This document shows, piece after piece, positions 17,482-27,251 of a stretch of 64,000 nucleotides of DNA (its first letter is position 1; each line of letters opens with the position of its first letter). The translations under genes and the position numbers were made by a program. Origin of the DNA: Pseudomonas fortuita (GTDB taxonomy: Bacteria; Pseudomonadota; Gammaproteobacteria; Pseudomonadales; Pseudomonadaceae); NCBI RefSeq assembly GCF_026898135.2, contig NZ_CP114035.2, forward strand, positions 4,753,501-4,817,500, in the 5' to 3' direction. Under the pieces are notes generated by a model. That model was given only the letters and a program-made list of their open reading frames with translations. It was not told where the DNA came from and searched no databases.

Positions 17482-19119
17482 TTACAGCGCCATGTCGTTC
17501 TCAGGCTTGCTTTCAACCGGCTGGCTTGCCGCGCCACCGAAGTCAACGCTGGCGTCGATCACCGGTGGTTTCTCCAGCTGCAACACTTCAGCGGTGTAGT
17601 TCCACTCTTTCTGGGTGGCCGCTGCCGAGTCGTTCAGCTTGGTGCCGTAGCTCGGCACGATCTGTTTGATCTTGGCCTGCCACTCTGGGGTAGCGACCTT
17701 CTCCTTGAACACGGTTTCCAGCACGGTGAGCATGATCGGCGCAGCAGTCGAAGCACCGGGCGAGGCGCCCAGCAGGCCGGCAATGGTACGGTCTTCGGAC
17801 GCGACCACTTCGGTACCCAGCTTCAGCACGCCGCCCTTGTCGGCATCACGCTTGATGATCTGCACACGCTGGCCGGCCTGCCACAGGCGCCAGTCTTCCT
17901 TCTTGGCATTCGGGAAGTAGGTGCGCAGGGCTTCGAAACGGTCATCGTCAGACAGCATCAGCTGGCCAGCGAGGTATTCCACCAGCGGGTACTGGTCGAT
18001 CCCGACCTTGGTCATCGGCCACACGTTGTGGGTGGTGGTGCTGCTCAGCAGGTCCAGGTACGAGCCATTCTTCAGGAACTTGGTCGAGAACGTGGCGAAT
18101 GGGCCAAACAGGATCACGCGCTTGCCGTCCAGCACGCGGGTGTCCAGGTGCGGTACCGACATGGGTGGCGCGCCGGTCGAGGCAATGCCGTAAGCCTTGG
18201 CCATGTGCTGCATGGCCACGGTCGGGTTCTCGGTCACCAGGAACGAGCCGCCCACCGGGAAGCCTGCGTATTCCTTGGCTTCAGGAATACCCGACTTCTG
18301 CAGCAGCTTCAGTGCGCCACCGCCGGCACCGATGAACAGGAACTTGGCATCGGTAGCCGATTCGGTACCGTCCTTCAGGTTCTTGTACTCGACGTGCCAG
18401 GAGCCGTCCTTGTTGCGGGTGATGTCTTGCACTTCGCTGGAGAGCTTCAGGTCAAAGTTGTCCTGGGTCTTCAGGTGGCCAACCATCTGGCGGGTGATCT
18501 CGCCAAAGTTGACGTCGGTGCCGATTGGCGTCCAGGTCACGGCCAGCTTCTGGTTCGGGTCGCGGCCTTCCATCATCAGCGGGACCCACTTGGCGATCTG
18601 CGCGTGGTCCTCGGAGTACTGCATCGGGCGGAACAGCGGGCTGGCCTGCAGCGCGTCGTAGCGCTTTTTCAGGAACTTGATGTTGTCATCGCCCCACACA
18701 AAGCTCATGTGCGGTGTGGTGTTGATGAACGAGTGCGGGTTCTTCAGCACGCCCTGACGGACCTGCCAGGCCCAGAACTGACGGGAAATCTGGAAGGCTT
18801 CGTTGATTTCGATGGCCTTGGAGATGTTGACGTTGCCGTCTTTGTCTTCCGGGGTGTAGTTCAGCTCGGCCAACGCGGAGTGGCCGGTACCGGCGTTGTT
18901 CCAGCCGTTGGAGCTTTCTTCAGCCACGCCGTCCAGGCGCTCGACCATTTCCATCGACCAGCTTGGCTCCAGCTCGTGCAGCCACACGGCCAGGGTGGAG
19001 CTCATAATGCCGCCGCCGACCAGCAGCACGTCTACTTTTTTGGTTTCTGCGGCGTGCGCTTGCATGAAGCTCGCAGCGACAGCCAGACCCAGCAAGGTCT
19101 TGCCAGCTTTCTTGAACAT
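17482..19119 (-). CDS. mqo: Malate:quinone oxidoreductase
   Basis: A 545-residue FAD enzyme that oxidises malate to oxaloacetate and reduces membrane quinone. The FAD-binding start [19 protein letters not shown] is followed by the family block [22 protein letters not shown] and later [13 protein letters not shown]. Ahead of the FAD fold is an unusual extension, [25 protein letters not shown] when read across the start (positions 1-25), which looks like a Sec signal peptide with an AHA-A cleavage site. That would place the enzyme in the periplasm or on the outer face of the membrane, unlike the standard cytoplasmic Mqo. It has its own terminator and stands alone between xenA/arsR and the iron locus. 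Confidence 0.93.
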   Translation of the reverse strand: MFKKAGKTLLGLAVAASFMQAHAAETKKVDVLLVGGGIMSSTLAVWLHELEPSWSMEMVERLDGVAEESSNGWNNAGTGHSALAELNYTPEDKDGNVNISKAIEINEAFQISRQFWAWQVRQGVLKNPHSFINTTPHMSFVWGDDNIKFLKKRYDALQASPLFRPMQYSEDHAQIAKWVPLMMEGRDPNQKLAVTWTPIGTDVNFGEITRQMVGHLKTQDNFDLKLSSEVQDITRNKDGSWHVEYKNLKDGTESATDAKFLFIGAGGGALKLLQKSGIPEAKEYAGFPVGGSFLVTENPTVAMQHMAKAYGIASTGAPPMSVPHLDTRVLDGKRVILFGPFATFSTKFLKNGSYLDLLSSTTTHNVWPMTKVGIDQYPLVEYLAGQLMLSDDDRFEALRTYFPNAKKEDWRLWQAGQRVQIIKRDADKGGVLKLGTEVVASEDRTIAGLLGASPGASTAAPIMLTVLETVFKEKVATPEWQAKIKQIVPSYGTKLNDSAAATQKEWNYTAEVLQLEKPPVIDASVDFGGAASQPVESKPENDMAL

Positions 19120-19402
19120 TGATCTATTCCAGTCAGGAGAACGGAGGGAGGGCCTGTGGCTGGCCCAAGTGTTCCGTGTTCTTCAGCGCAGGCTTGTTGT
19201 TGATCATTGTTCGGCAGCCAGAGAACCAGAAAACGACTCGGCCTTTTGTCGAATTGACCGATAGGGCTGAATCGTTTTTCTGATTGTATCCGAAATGCCA
19301 GCGCAAACAAATTGCCGGTCCTCGCGTCAAGGTGACGGGTTGTCCCAGGGGATGCCCGCAAGCTTTGCAGTGATTGCAGTATTTTTCTGGCGCCCCTAAT
19401 AT

Positions 19403-19417
19403 TGAGATCATTTCTCA
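19403..19417 (+). promoter_or_regulatory. Fur-box-like inverted repeat
   Basis: TGAGATCATTTCTCA, flanked by AT and TT, resembles Pseudomonas Fur sites. It lies about 35-50 bases before the sigma factor start, as expected for iron repression of a FecI-type unit. The rest of the 331-base gap back to mqo shows no gene. Confidence 0.5.
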
Positions 19418-19451
19418 TTCGCACCAGTATGCGCTTGCGCCGGATGCCGCC

Positions 19452-19982
19452 GTGGTTTCGATCCCAGAGTTGAACACCTCGCTCCATAGCCTGTACCACA
19501 GCCACTCACGCTGGTTGCTCGGCTTTCTGTATCGCCGGCTGGGCAGCCGCTGCGATGCGGCCGACCTGGTGCAAGACACCTTCGTGCGCATCCTCAAGCG
19601 CCCACGGCAGTTCGACGGCGAACGTGGTGAACGCTCGTACCTGGCCACCATCGCCCGCGGCCTGTGCGTGGACCACTGGCGCCGGCAGAAGCTGGAACAA
19701 GCCTGGTTGCAGCAGTTGGCCTTGCAGCCCGAGGCCCTGCAGCCCTCCCCCGAACAGCGCGCGATCATTGTCGAGACCCTGCACGAGGTGGACGCAATGT
19801 TGCAGCGTTTGCCGGGCAAAGTGCGCCAGGCATTCCTGCTGGCGCAGATCGATGGCCTGGCCTACCGCGATATTGCCGCGCACGTCGGGGTAAGCGAACG
19901 CATGATCAAGAAGTACCTGGCCCAGGCGTTTGTGCATTGCGCGATTCTTGAAGCCGAACTCGACGGCTTGCTGGTGGAGTGA
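19452..19982 (+). CDS. FecI-type ECF sigma factor
   Basis: A 176-residue extracytoplasmic-function sigma factor of the iron-starvation group. Region 2 is visible in LHSLYHSHSRWLLGFLYRRLG and DAADLVQDTFVRIL; region 4 in LPGKVRQAFLLAQIDGLAYRDIAAHVGVSERMIKKYL. There is no ATG in frame near the start. GTG 19452 is chosen because it places the Fur-like box upstream of the gene, while TTG 19374 would put the box inside it. The anti-sigma regulator begins 5 bases after the stop, and the TonB receptor follows, giving the standard cell-surface signalling unit. Confidence 0.88.
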   Translation: MVSIPELNTSLHSLYHSHSRWLLGFLYRRLGSRCDAADLVQDTFVRILKRPRQFDGERGERSYLATIARGLCVDHWRRQKLEQAWLQQLALQPEALQPSPEQRAIIVETLHEVDAMLQRLPGKVRQAFLLAQIDGLAYRDIAAHVGVSERMIKKYLAQAFVHCAILEAELDGLLVE

Positions 19983-19986
19983 CGCC

Positions 19987-20952
19987 ATGACCTCGCCCGT
20001 GCACAAACTCAGCCACGCCAGCCTGCAGCAAGCCGCACACTGGTACGTGCAGTTGCAGGACGAAAACGCCGCACCGCAGTTGCGCACGCAATGGCAACAC
20101 TGGTTTGACCAGCACGGCGACCATCAGGCGGCCTGGCACTATGTGCAACGGGTCGGCCAGCGTTTTGCCCCGTTGCAGGCCGAAGGTGCAGCTGCGGGCC
20201 GGGCACTGCGTGAGCACGATGCGCGTCGCTTCACCCGGCGCACCGGGCTCAAGTCGCTGCTGGTGCTTGGCGCAGGCTCCCTGCTTGGCTGGCGGGCGTG
20301 GCACGGCGCGCCGTTGTCGGGCTGGGGTGCCGACATGGCCACCGGCATTGGTGAAGTGCGCGAAACCCGTCTGGCCGATGGCAGCCAGTTGTGGCTAGGG
20401 GCGCAGAGTGCCGTGGACACGCAGTTCTCCACATTCAGCCGGGTACTGCGGCTGCGCTTTGGCGAGCTGCTGGTGGAAACCGCCCACGACCCGCGCCGCC
20501 CTTTCTTCGTCGACACTGCGCAAGGCCGCATGCAGGCCCTGGGAACACGCTTTGCAGTGTGCCAGCTGGGCGAAAATACCCGGCTGGATGTATACGCCGG
20601 CGCTGTTGAGGTATGCACGGCGCAAAGCGGCGAGCGCTGCATCGTGCCAGCGGGCCAGCAGGTGGACTTTAGCGCTCAGGCAATCAGCACCACCCGCCCG
20701 GCCCAAAGCGCCGGCGAGTCGTGGATTTATCACCGTCTCAATGCCGAAGACATGCCATTGGGGCATTTGCTGCAAACGCTGGGACGCTATCGCCACGGGC
20801 ACCTGGGTTGGCACCCGGATGTCGCCAAGCTGTCGGTGATGGGTGCCTTCCCGCTCAACGATACCGATCGCGCACTGGCCTTGTTGCAAGCGGCATTACC
20901 GGTGCGGGTGCAGCGGCTGACGCCTTGGTGGGTCACAGTCGAGCCGGTTTGA
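19987..20952 (+). CDS. FecR-type anti-sigma/transmembrane sensor
   Basis: A 321-residue inner-membrane protein. An N-terminal cytoplasmic segment (about 1-85, the DUF4880-like QQAAHWYVQLQDENA start) binds the sigma factor, and one transmembrane helix follows near residues 88-100 (LKSLLVLGAGSLLGW). A periplasmic FecR domain comes next (RLADGSQLWLGAQSAVDTQF, then AQGRMQALGTRFAV) and receives the signal from the receptor. It sits immediately after the sigma gene and before the receptor. It would relay ferric-siderophore binding to the FecI-type sigma factor. Confidence 0.9.
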   Translation: MTSPVHKLSHASLQQAAHWYVQLQDENAAPQLRTQWQHWFDQHGDHQAAWHYVQRVGQRFAPLQAEGAAAGRALREHDARRFTRRTGLKSLLVLGAGSLLGWRAWHGAPLSGWGADMATGIGEVRETRLADGSQLWLGAQSAVDTQFSTFSRVLRLRFGELLVETAHDPRRPFFVDTAQGRMQALGTRFAVCQLGENTRLDVYAGAVEVCTAQSGERCIVPAGQQVDFSAQAISTTRPAQSAGESWIYHRLNAEDMPLGHLLQTLGRYRHGHLGWHPDVAKLSVMGAFPLNDTDRALALLQAALPVRVQRLTPWWVTVEPV

Positions 20953-20971
20953 TACCGGTACATCGCGCTGG

Positions 20972-21060
20972 GTTCTTCGCGGGCATGCCCGCTCCCACAG
21001 ATGCGGTGTGAACCCGCAGCCTGCGTAGTACCTGTGGGAGCGGGCAAGCCCGCGAAGCAG
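20972..21060. repeat. REP pair upstream of the TonB receptor gene
   Basis: Arms 20972-21000 and 21032-21060 carry CTTCGCGGGC...GCCCGCTCCCACAG and its complement with minor differences. It fills much of the 258-base gap between the anti-sigma and receptor genes. Confidence 0.88.
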
Positions 21061-21210
21061 GCGACACGGTATTTGGATCCCGCTGTGCCGGTGCTGGCAA
21101 ATTCGTTGGAGCCGGTCAAAAAATCTTCCAACCCGGTTCCCTTTTTCCAATCTCGTTCGGTTAACCCGGCATAGCGCTTCCAACTCACCCTACCGATTCC
21201 AGAGACCAGC

Positions 21211-23652
21211 ATGCCGACGCCCTTCCACCCCGCGTTCCGCCTGGCGCTTGCCGCGCCACTTTCGCTTTTTGCTGCCGCGCCACTGATGTTGCCGGCACCC
21301 CTGGCCCACGCCGAACAGGCGGCCAGCGCCGAAACCCGCTTCAACATCGCCCCCGGCTCGCTCACCAGCGCCCTCAACCAGTTCAGCAGCCAGGCCGGCA
21401 TCTACCTGGCCGGCAGCAACGAACTGGCCGCCGGCAAGACCAGCCAGGGGCTGCAGGGCCGCTACAGCGTCGCCCAAGGCCTGGCCCGGCTGCTGCAGGG
21501 TAGCGGCCTGCAAGCCGTGCCCCAAGGCAGCGCGGGCTATGTGCTGCAACCGCTTGCCGATGGCACCGCCCTGCAACTGGATGCCACGTCGATCAACGCC
21601 CATACCCTGGTCGCCAGCGACGGCCAGGGCGACAGCGGTTACCGCGCCGTAGCCAGTGCCACTGCCAGCAAAACCAGCAGCGCCCTGGCCGACACCCCGC
21701 GCTCGGTTTCGGTGGTAACCCGCCAGCGCATGGATGACCAGCAATCGCAAACCCTCACCGAGGTGCTGGGCTATGTACCAGGCATTTTCTCGCCGCCGTT
21801 TGCCGGCGGTGATGGCCAGGCGGGTGACCTGTTCTTCATCCGCGGCTTCAATGCCACCGACTATGGCTACGGCCTGTTGCGCGATGGCCTGCGGGTGCAG
21901 GGCAACCGCTACGACACCAGCAGCGAACCCTACGGCCTGGAGCGGGTGGAAGTGTTCCGCGGCCCCACTTCGATCCTGTATGGCGAAAACGCCCCAGGTG
22001 GCGTGGTCAACCTGGTCAGCAAGCGGCCTACTGCCGACGCGCGCGGCGAAGTGCAACTGAGCTACGGCTCGCACAACCGGCGCCAGTTGGGCGTCGACGT
22101 TTCCGGCCCGCTGACCGATGAGGGGAATGTGCTCGGCCGCCTGGTGATGATGGGCCGCAAGTCTGACACCCAGGTCGACCATCAACCCGACGACCGCATG
22201 TACATCGCGCCGTCGCTGACGTTGAACTTCGACGACTTCAACAGCCTGACCGTGCTGGCGACCTACCAGCGCGACCGCACCTTGATGGAGCTCGGTTACC
22301 CGGCCGCAGGCACACTGCTGCACAACCCCAACGGCAAGATCGACAAAGACCAGTTGTCCGGCAACCCGGACTGGGACAACTTCGAACGGGAAACCTGGAG
22401 CCTGGGGTACGCGTTCAGCCACCGTTTCAACGACACCTGGCAGTTCCGCCAGAACTCGCGCTACATGCAGTCGCGCATCGACCGCCAGGAAATGTGGCCA
22501 GGTAACCTGAACAATGGCGGCTTCGGCACCACCCTGGGCAACACGGCCTACGACCGCTACAACAAGTCCATCGCCTACTCGCTGGACAACCAGTTCGAAG
22601 GCCACTTTACCCGCGGCGCGTTCGACCACACCTTCCTGATCGGTGCGAGCCTGGACCGCACCTCGTTCAACCAGGATTGGGACGCAGGCAACGGCGGCAC
22701 CATCAATGTGTTCGACCCGGTGTGGAACGGCAAGCCGAGTACGCCCCTGCATGTGCAGAACGCCTTGCTCGAACAGACCATGTACGGCCTCTACAGCCAG
22801 CTGCAAACCAAGGTCGACAACTGGGTACTGCTGCTGGGCGGGCGCCTGGACCGGGTCAACAGCCAGTTCCGCAACAAGGCCGGTACCCTTAACGCGCAAG
22901 CCGACATGGACAGCTGGGACAGCAAGTTCACCTGGCAGACCGGGGTGATGTACCAGTTCGAAAACGGCCTGTCGCCGTACTTCAGCTACTCCACGGCCTT
23001 TGCCCCGACCCAGCAGACCGAAAGCAGGAACGGCCCGCTGGACCCCACCACCAGCGAGCAGTACGAAGTGGGCATCAAGTACGAACCCAAAGGCTGGAAC
23101 ACCGCCTTCACCGCGTCGGTGTACGACCTGCGCAAGAAGGACGATGTACTGTTCGATTCCGCCGTGGGTGACTACCGCCAGATCGGTGCCAGCCGGGCCA
23201 AGGGCGTGGAGCTGGAATTGAACAGCGACCTGAGCGAAAACCTCAACCTCACCGCCGCCTACACCTACACCGATTCGCGTATTACCAAGGACGTGGCCGG
23301 GTCGCTGTATGAAGACCACCAAATGACCGGCGTGCCACGCAACCAGGCTTCGGTATGGAGCACTTACCGCTTCCGGGACGGGCTGTTCAAGGGCCTGCAG
23401 ATCGGGGGCGGCGTGCGCCATTTCGACAGCACATTCGCGTACACCCCGGCGAGCCTGTACGGCAAGCTGGATACCGGCGATGTCACGCTGGTGGATGCCA
23501 AGGTCGGGTATGAGATCGACGAAAACTGGTCGGTGGAGGTCAATGCCCGCAACCTGTTCGACAAAGAGTACGTGGCAGGCTGCAACAACGCCGGGCGCTG
23601 CTATTGGGGTGAAGAGCGCACACTGCTGGGAACTGTGTCGCTGCGCTGGTAA
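21211..23652 (+). CDS. TonB-dependent siderophore receptor with signalling domain
   Basis: An 813-residue outer-membrane protein. A signal peptide ends near LAHAEQ (about residue 34). A secretin/TonB N-terminal signalling domain follows (FNIAPGSLTSALNQFSSQAG to about residue 115), then the plug domain with the TonB-receptor block DTPRSVSVVTRQRMDD and VEVFRGPTSILYGENAPGG. The rest is a 22-stranded beta barrel ending in the terminal tryptophan of VSLRW. The signalling domain matches the FecR partner encoded upstream. The FhuA/FpvA-like barrel suggests a hydroxamate-type ferri-siderophore, but the ligand cannot be read from sequence. Confidence 0.93.
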   Translation: MPTPFHPAFRLALAAPLSLFAAAPLMLPAPLAHAEQAASAETRFNIAPGSLTSALNQFSSQAGIYLAGSNELAAGKTSQGLQGRYSVAQGLARLLQGSGLQAVPQGSAGYVLQPLADGTALQLDATSINAHTLVASDGQGDSGYRAVASATASKTSSALADTPRSVSVVTRQRMDDQQSQTLTEVLGYVPGIFSPPFAGGDGQAGDLFFIRGFNATDYGYGLLRDGLRVQGNRYDTSSEPYGLERVEVFRGPTSILYGENAPGGVVNLVSKRPTADARGEVQLSYGSHNRRQLGVDVSGPLTDEGNVLGRLVMMGRKSDTQVDHQPDDRMYIAPSLTLNFDDFNSLTVLATYQRDRTLMELGYPAAGTLLHNPNGKIDKDQLSGNPDWDNFERETWSLGYAFSHRFNDTWQFRQNSRYMQSRIDRQEMWPGNLNNGGFGTTLGNTAYDRYNKSIAYSLDNQFEGHFTRGAFDHTFLIGASLDRTSFNQDWDAGNGGTINVFDPVWNGKPSTPLHVQNALLEQTMYGLYSQLQTKVDNWVLLLGGRLDRVNSQFRNKAGTLNAQADMDSWDSKFTWQTGVMYQFENGLSPYFSYSTAFAPTQQTESRNGPLDPTTSEQYEVGIKYEPKGWNTAFTASVYDLRKKDDVLFDSAVGDYRQIGASRAKGVELELNSDLSENLNLTAAYTYTDSRITKDVAGSLYEDHQMTGVPRNQASVWSTYRFRDGLFKGLQIGGGVRHFDSTFAYTPASLYGKLDTGDVTLVDAKVGYEIDENWSVEVNARNLFDKEYVAGCNNAGRCYWGEERTLLGTVSLRW

Positions 23653-23666
23653 ACCGCCCTCAAACA

Positions 23667-23701
23667 AAAGCCCCCGGGACATTTACATGACCGGGGGCTT
23701 T
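23667..23701. terminator. Bidirectional terminator after the TonB receptor
   Basis: An 11-bp perfect stem (AAAGCCCCCGG with CCGGGGGCTTT) closes a 13-base loop. A-rich and T-rich edges serve both the receptor and the convergent small lipoprotein gene. Confidence 0.9.
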
Positions 23702-23741
23702 GGATCACGCCGCAAGCGTCGCGATCAGGGTACCGCCAAGA

Positions 23742-23933
23742 TTACTGCTGCTGAGGCAGTTTATCGATCGGGCCGCAGCCACCGATGATCTTGGAGATGG
23801 AAACCGAAGGGTGGAACAGGTAGTCGTAAGTGCAGTTTTTCGGTTGGTTGTAAACTTGGCCAGTGCAACCCGACAGCAGGGCAACACCCGAAACAACGGC
23901 AACGGCTACGGTGGCCTTGAACAGCTTTTTCAT
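23742..23933 (-). CDS. YhfL-like (DUF4223) small lipoprotein
   Basis: A 63-residue lipoprotein. The signal peptide ends in the lipobox LLSGC (cysteine about residue 23). The mature part contains NCTYDYLFHPSVSISKIIGG, a near match to the conserved core of E. coli YhfL. The function is unknown in any organism I can recall. ATG 23933 begins the typical MKKLFK signal sequence; an upstream in-frame ATG at 23966 would spoil it. About 200 bases of non-coding sequence separate it from the next gene's terminator. Confidence 0.85.
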   Translation of the reverse strand: MKKLFKATVAVAVVSGVALLSGCTGQVYNQPKNCTYDYLFHPSVSISKIIGGCGPIDKLPQQQ

Positions 23934-24080
23934 ACTAAGTCCTTTAAATGAATCATCTTCGACCATCGTCTGATGGCTGCGGGATCATACAGACTCCCAG
24001 CTTTGGATCCAAGCCGTGCGTGGCACAACTTCGTTGCAAGCGTGCAACTGACAGGTGGCTGCCCAATAGTTAGTTACAAT

Positions 24081-24114
24081 AAAAAGCCCCCGGCAACTCA
24101 TGGTTCCCGAGGGC
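24081..24114 (-). terminator. Terminator of the DUF945 operon
   Basis: On the minus strand an 8-bp stem (GCCCTCGG with CCGGGGGC, one T-G pair) is followed by TTTTTATT, 24 bases after the stop of the last operon gene. Confidence 0.85.
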
Positions 24115-24137
24115 TTCCTCAATCAGCGATCACCCAG

Positions 24138-25346
24138 TCAATTGGTTTCCAGCTGATACGCCTTGCTTACGAACAACGCTGCAAACAGGCTCTTGCCTTG
24201 CTTGAAAGTGTACTGCTCTTCGAACTTGCCTTCCTCGACCAGTTTCTGCCCGATGGCACATTCCGAGTCGCTGTGGTTCTTGCCCTTGGCGCCGAAATCG
24301 CTGCTCCACGACGACAGGCCAACCTCTTCACAGAAGGCAGCGAACTTCGCCTTCGGTACATGCTGCTGGAAGGCATTGTAAGCCTCTTTCAGCGGTTTGA
24401 AGCCGCTGTAGCTCACCGAGTAGTTCTCAACCTTGGCTTTGCGGGCAAAACCGCTCACCGCTTCGGCCAATACCGCCTGACCGGTGTACGGGCTGTATGC
24501 ACCAATCAGCATGGCGCTAAGCGCGCTCTTGAGCTGGGTTTCGACATCGTCCAGCTCCGGCAGCGACTCGAAGTCGGCCTTGCGCACGATCTCACCCACC
24601 TTGGAGCCGTCGTTACGGTGGGTCACGACAAACTCCATCGAGCCTTCACCGTCACTGGAACGCTTGATGGTGAAGTCCAGGTCAACCGTGGTGCCAAAAT
24701 CGCCCGTGCTGCTGACCAGGAACGCGCCAGTCAAGGGCTGGCGCACCGCCATGTTGGCACCCCAGTCGAAATTCGACTCAGTGGCGCGGCCATTGGCGGC
24801 CAGCTCTGCGCGGGGCTGGATCTCGTCGCTGACATCAGCCACCAGCACCACCTCAGCGCCCTTGCTGGCAACGAAGGGGTTGCCCATCTGCATGCCCACC
24901 AGCTGGATGTGAATGCTACCGTCTTTGCTATCACCGTCGTGGGACAGCTTCAGCGCGTCAGCCTTCAGGTAAATGCCGGCAACATTACGGCTGACGTTGA
25001 GCTGGTACTTGGCCCAACCCGCCAGGCCTTCTTCCGGCGAACCACCGCGAGCGGACTCCACCAGGCTGGTCAGCCCGCGCATGAACTGCTGCGCGCCATT
25101 GGTCTGCGCGGCTGCCTTGCGGATCTCGGGGTCGGCAACAGTCAGGTTGCCAGAGAACGCCGAGTAGGAAATATCGCCTTCGGACAGCACATCCTCAAGG
25201 AAGTAGCGCTCCTTGAAGTCCTCGTAATAGGCCAGCGCAGCCTTCTTGCCCGAGCTGGCAACCATTGCATAGCCACCGCCGAGCACCAGCACCGCCGCGG
25301 CAACACCGCCAATCAGCAGCTGCTTCTTGTTCATCTGTTTGATCAT
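24138..25346 (-). CDS. DUF945 (YdgA-like) family protein
   Basis: A 402-residue protein with an N-terminal membrane anchor or uncleaved signal (NKKQLLIGGVAAAVLVLGGGYAMVASS). A long periplasmic region follows with the weak beta-repeat character of DUF945 proteins, for example GDISYSAFSGNLTVADPEI near residue 55. GAGG lies 8 bases before ATG 25346. It is the third gene of a three-gene operon whose upstream members are also exported. A second, larger DUF945 protein is encoded at 46800-48308. No catalytic motif is visible, and its role in the envelope is not known. Confidence 0.78.
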   Translation of the reverse strand: MIKQMNKKQLLIGGVAAAVLVLGGGYAMVASSGKKAALAYYEDFKERYFLEDVLSEGDISYSAFSGNLTVADPEIRKAAAQTNGAQQFMRGLTSLVESARGGSPEEGLAGWAKYQLNVSRNVAGIYLKADALKLSHDGDSKDGSIHIQLVGMQMGNPFVASKGAEVVLVADVSDEIQPRAELAANGRATESNFDWGANMAVRQPLTGAFLVSSTGDFGTTVDLDFTIKRSSDGEGSMEFVVTHRNDGSKVGEIVRKADFESLPELDDVETQLKSALSAMLIGAYSPYTGQAVLAEAVSGFARKAKVENYSVSYSGFKPLKEAYNAFQQHVPKAKFAAFCEEVGLSSWSSDFGAKGKNHSDSECAIGQKLVEEGKFEEQYTFKQGKSLFAALFVSKAYQLETN

Positions 25347-25356
25347 GGTGTTTGCC

Positions 25357-27243
25357 TCACTGGACCATCGCGGAAGCGTTGTTCCAGTCGTTCACGTACT
25401 TTTGGGAGACCTCGGGGGTCCAGCTGAAATCGATACCGGCGTTGGGGAATTCCTTGGCCAGCACGGCGCCGAACGACACACGGTCGGCACAGTGGTCCTG
25501 CTTGCAGGCCTCAGGCTCACCCACGCTGTAGGCGCGGTAGGTTGGCACGGCGCGGCCATCGTCCAGCGGGTAGTACGGCGTGGCGTTCGCCACCTGGGTC
25601 ACGTACCAGCCTTCGCTGTATTCCTCGTCGGCGACCAGACGGCCGGTGCTCGGGAAGTCGATGGTGTAGAAGTCGCCCTTCTTGCCGGTCACGTGCACCA
25701 TCATCGGCGCCACCCGGGCCGACGTCGCAGGGTCTTGCTGCGCCAGCGGCGAAGCGAAGCGCACCTTGATGCCGGCCATCTGCGCGAGGGCCTCGGTTTC
25801 GCGCCCCTTGAAGTCGCTCATGCCGTCTTGCAACTGCTGGTAACGCTCCAGCACCCGGGTGTGCACGCGGGCCAGTTCCTGCTGGCGCTGACGCTCTTCA
25901 CGCACACGCTGCTGCTCACGCTGAACCGCCCAGTTCGCACCATCGCGCACATCGAAGAACAGGCCTTGGCGGTTGATGCCGATGCGGTTGCGGGTGATCT
26001 TCTGGGCATCGTTACCCCAGATGTTGTTCGAAATCGCCGACAGGTCCTTGACGATGAACAGGTTGGCCACATCGGTGGTGGTCGGCGAGGTGGCCTTGAT
26101 CAGGTCGAAGATTTCCAGCGCGGCTTCCTTGTACTTGGCCGCGTCCAGGGCGAACGACTCGTCAGGGGTGACCGCCACGTAGTAAGGGTCGCTGCTAAAC
26201 GGGCGCAGCACGCCGTAGCTGGAACGGGTGAACGTCAGGTACACCTTCATCTGCCGGCTGGGGATTTCGCCAACCAGGAATGCGGCCTGGTCGGCTTGCG
26301 CCGTGAGGTAGGAAACGGCTTTGTCCTTTACCGCAGGCTCGAGGTTCTTGTTGAAGATCAAGCCGCTCGGGTGGGCGTAAACGCGGTTCCAGTTATCGCC
26401 ACGGTAGGTACCCACGGCCTTCCAGGTGATTTTTTCGAAGCTGCCTTCACCAAAGCCGGACGCCGGGCAGGGCATGGCCGGGGTGGTGCCGAACGACAGG
26501 GTGTCACCATTGCCGATGATCTCGCGGCTGAGCACCCATTTGCAGCCCGCGCCGTCCGTTACCTGCATCAGGTTGCGGTTCTCCAGCACCACGGCGCGAC
26601 CGAAGTCCGACGTGGGGGCAGCGGCTACTGCAGCGGCAGGTGCAGGCACGGGCGGAACGACGGGGGCTGCTGCCGGGGCTTCGGCAGCCGGTGCTGGCGC
26701 AGGTGCTGCGGCAACGTCAGGGGCTGGGGCAACTTCTGCTTTCGCCGGCGCTGCTTCAACGACCGCGGGGGCCGGCTCAGCGGTTGGGGCTGGCGCAGCG
26801 GCCGCGGCGGCCGGGGCTTGTGCCGAAGCAGCAGGTGCCGGGGCAGTTGCAACAGGTGCTGCCTGGGCGGGCGCCGGGGCGGCGGCGGCAGGTGCAGCAG
26901 GCGCGGCAGCCAAGGTCACCAGGCCCAGGTTGCCGGCATTGCCCGAGCCGCTGGCGTAGAGGTTACCCTTGGCATCAACCGCCTTCCAGCTTACCTTGGC
27001 AGTCGAGCAGTCCTTGGCAAACACGAACGGCAGCTTGGTCAGCAACCCCGACAGCAGTTCCTGGTTGTCCCACGCCGGGCGGGTGATGGTCAGTTCAACC
27101 TCGGGTTTGCACCACGTGGTGGCATCCCCTGGCACTTCGACCTTGATGTTTTCTTTCTTCGAGAAGGCCAGCTCGTGGGCGAACGCCTGCGGTACCAGAC
27201 CACAAGCGCCGACCACAGCCAGCGCGAGCGCGTGCTTTTTCAT
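25357..27243 (-). CDS. Exported protein with long Pro-Ala-rich linker, function unknown
   Basis: A 628-residue protein. A Sec signal peptide (MKKHALALAVVGACGLVPQAFAHE) is followed by a small domain to about residue 110 with paired cysteines. A low-complexity Pro/Ala linker of about 110 residues (roughly 112-222) comes next and probably spans the periplasm or peptidoglycan. The C-terminal globular region of about 400 residues includes a charged coiled-coil stretch (VQREQQRVREERQRQQELA near 435) and a cysteine pair near 590. I recognise no family. It is 8 bases downstream of the glycine-zipper lipoprotein and 10 bases upstream of the DUF945 gene, so all three are almost certainly co-expressed. 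Confidence 0.8.
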   Translation of the reverse strand: MKKHALALAVVGACGLVPQAFAHELAFSKKENIKVEVPGDATTWCKPEVELTITRPAWDNQELLSGLLTKLPFVFAKDCSTAKVSWKAVDAKGNLYASGSGNAGNLGLVTLAAAPAAPAAAAPAPAQAAPVATAPAPAASAQAPAAAAAAPAPTAEPAPAVVEAAPAKAEVAPAPDVAAAPAPAPAAEAPAAAPVVPPVPAPAAAVAAAPTSDFGRAVVLENRNLMQVTDGAGCKWVLSREIIGNGDTLSFGTTPAMPCPASGFGEGSFEKITWKAVGTYRGDNWNRVYAHPSGLIFNKNLEPAVKDKAVSYLTAQADQAAFLVGEIPSRQMKVYLTFTRSSYGVLRPFSSDPYYVAVTPDESFALDAAKYKEAALEIFDLIKATSPTTTDVANLFIVKDLSAISNNIWGNDAQKITRNRIGINRQGLFFDVRDGANWAVQREQQRVREERQRQQELARVHTRVLERYQQLQDGMSDFKGRETEALAQMAGIKVRFASPLAQQDPATSARVAPMMVHVTGKKGDFYTIDFPSTGRLVADEEYSEGWYVTQVANATPYYPLDDGRAVPTYRAYSVGEPEACKQDHCADRVSFGAVLAKEFPNAGIDFSWTPEVSQKYVNDWNNASAMVQ

Positions 27244-27251
27244 GGAGTTCC

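Noticed and set aside
21190..23682. 830-codon open frame antisense to the TonB receptor
   Set aside because: It follows the third-position GC bias of the receptor gene, has no family features or ribosome site, and the receptor on the other strand is unmistakable.
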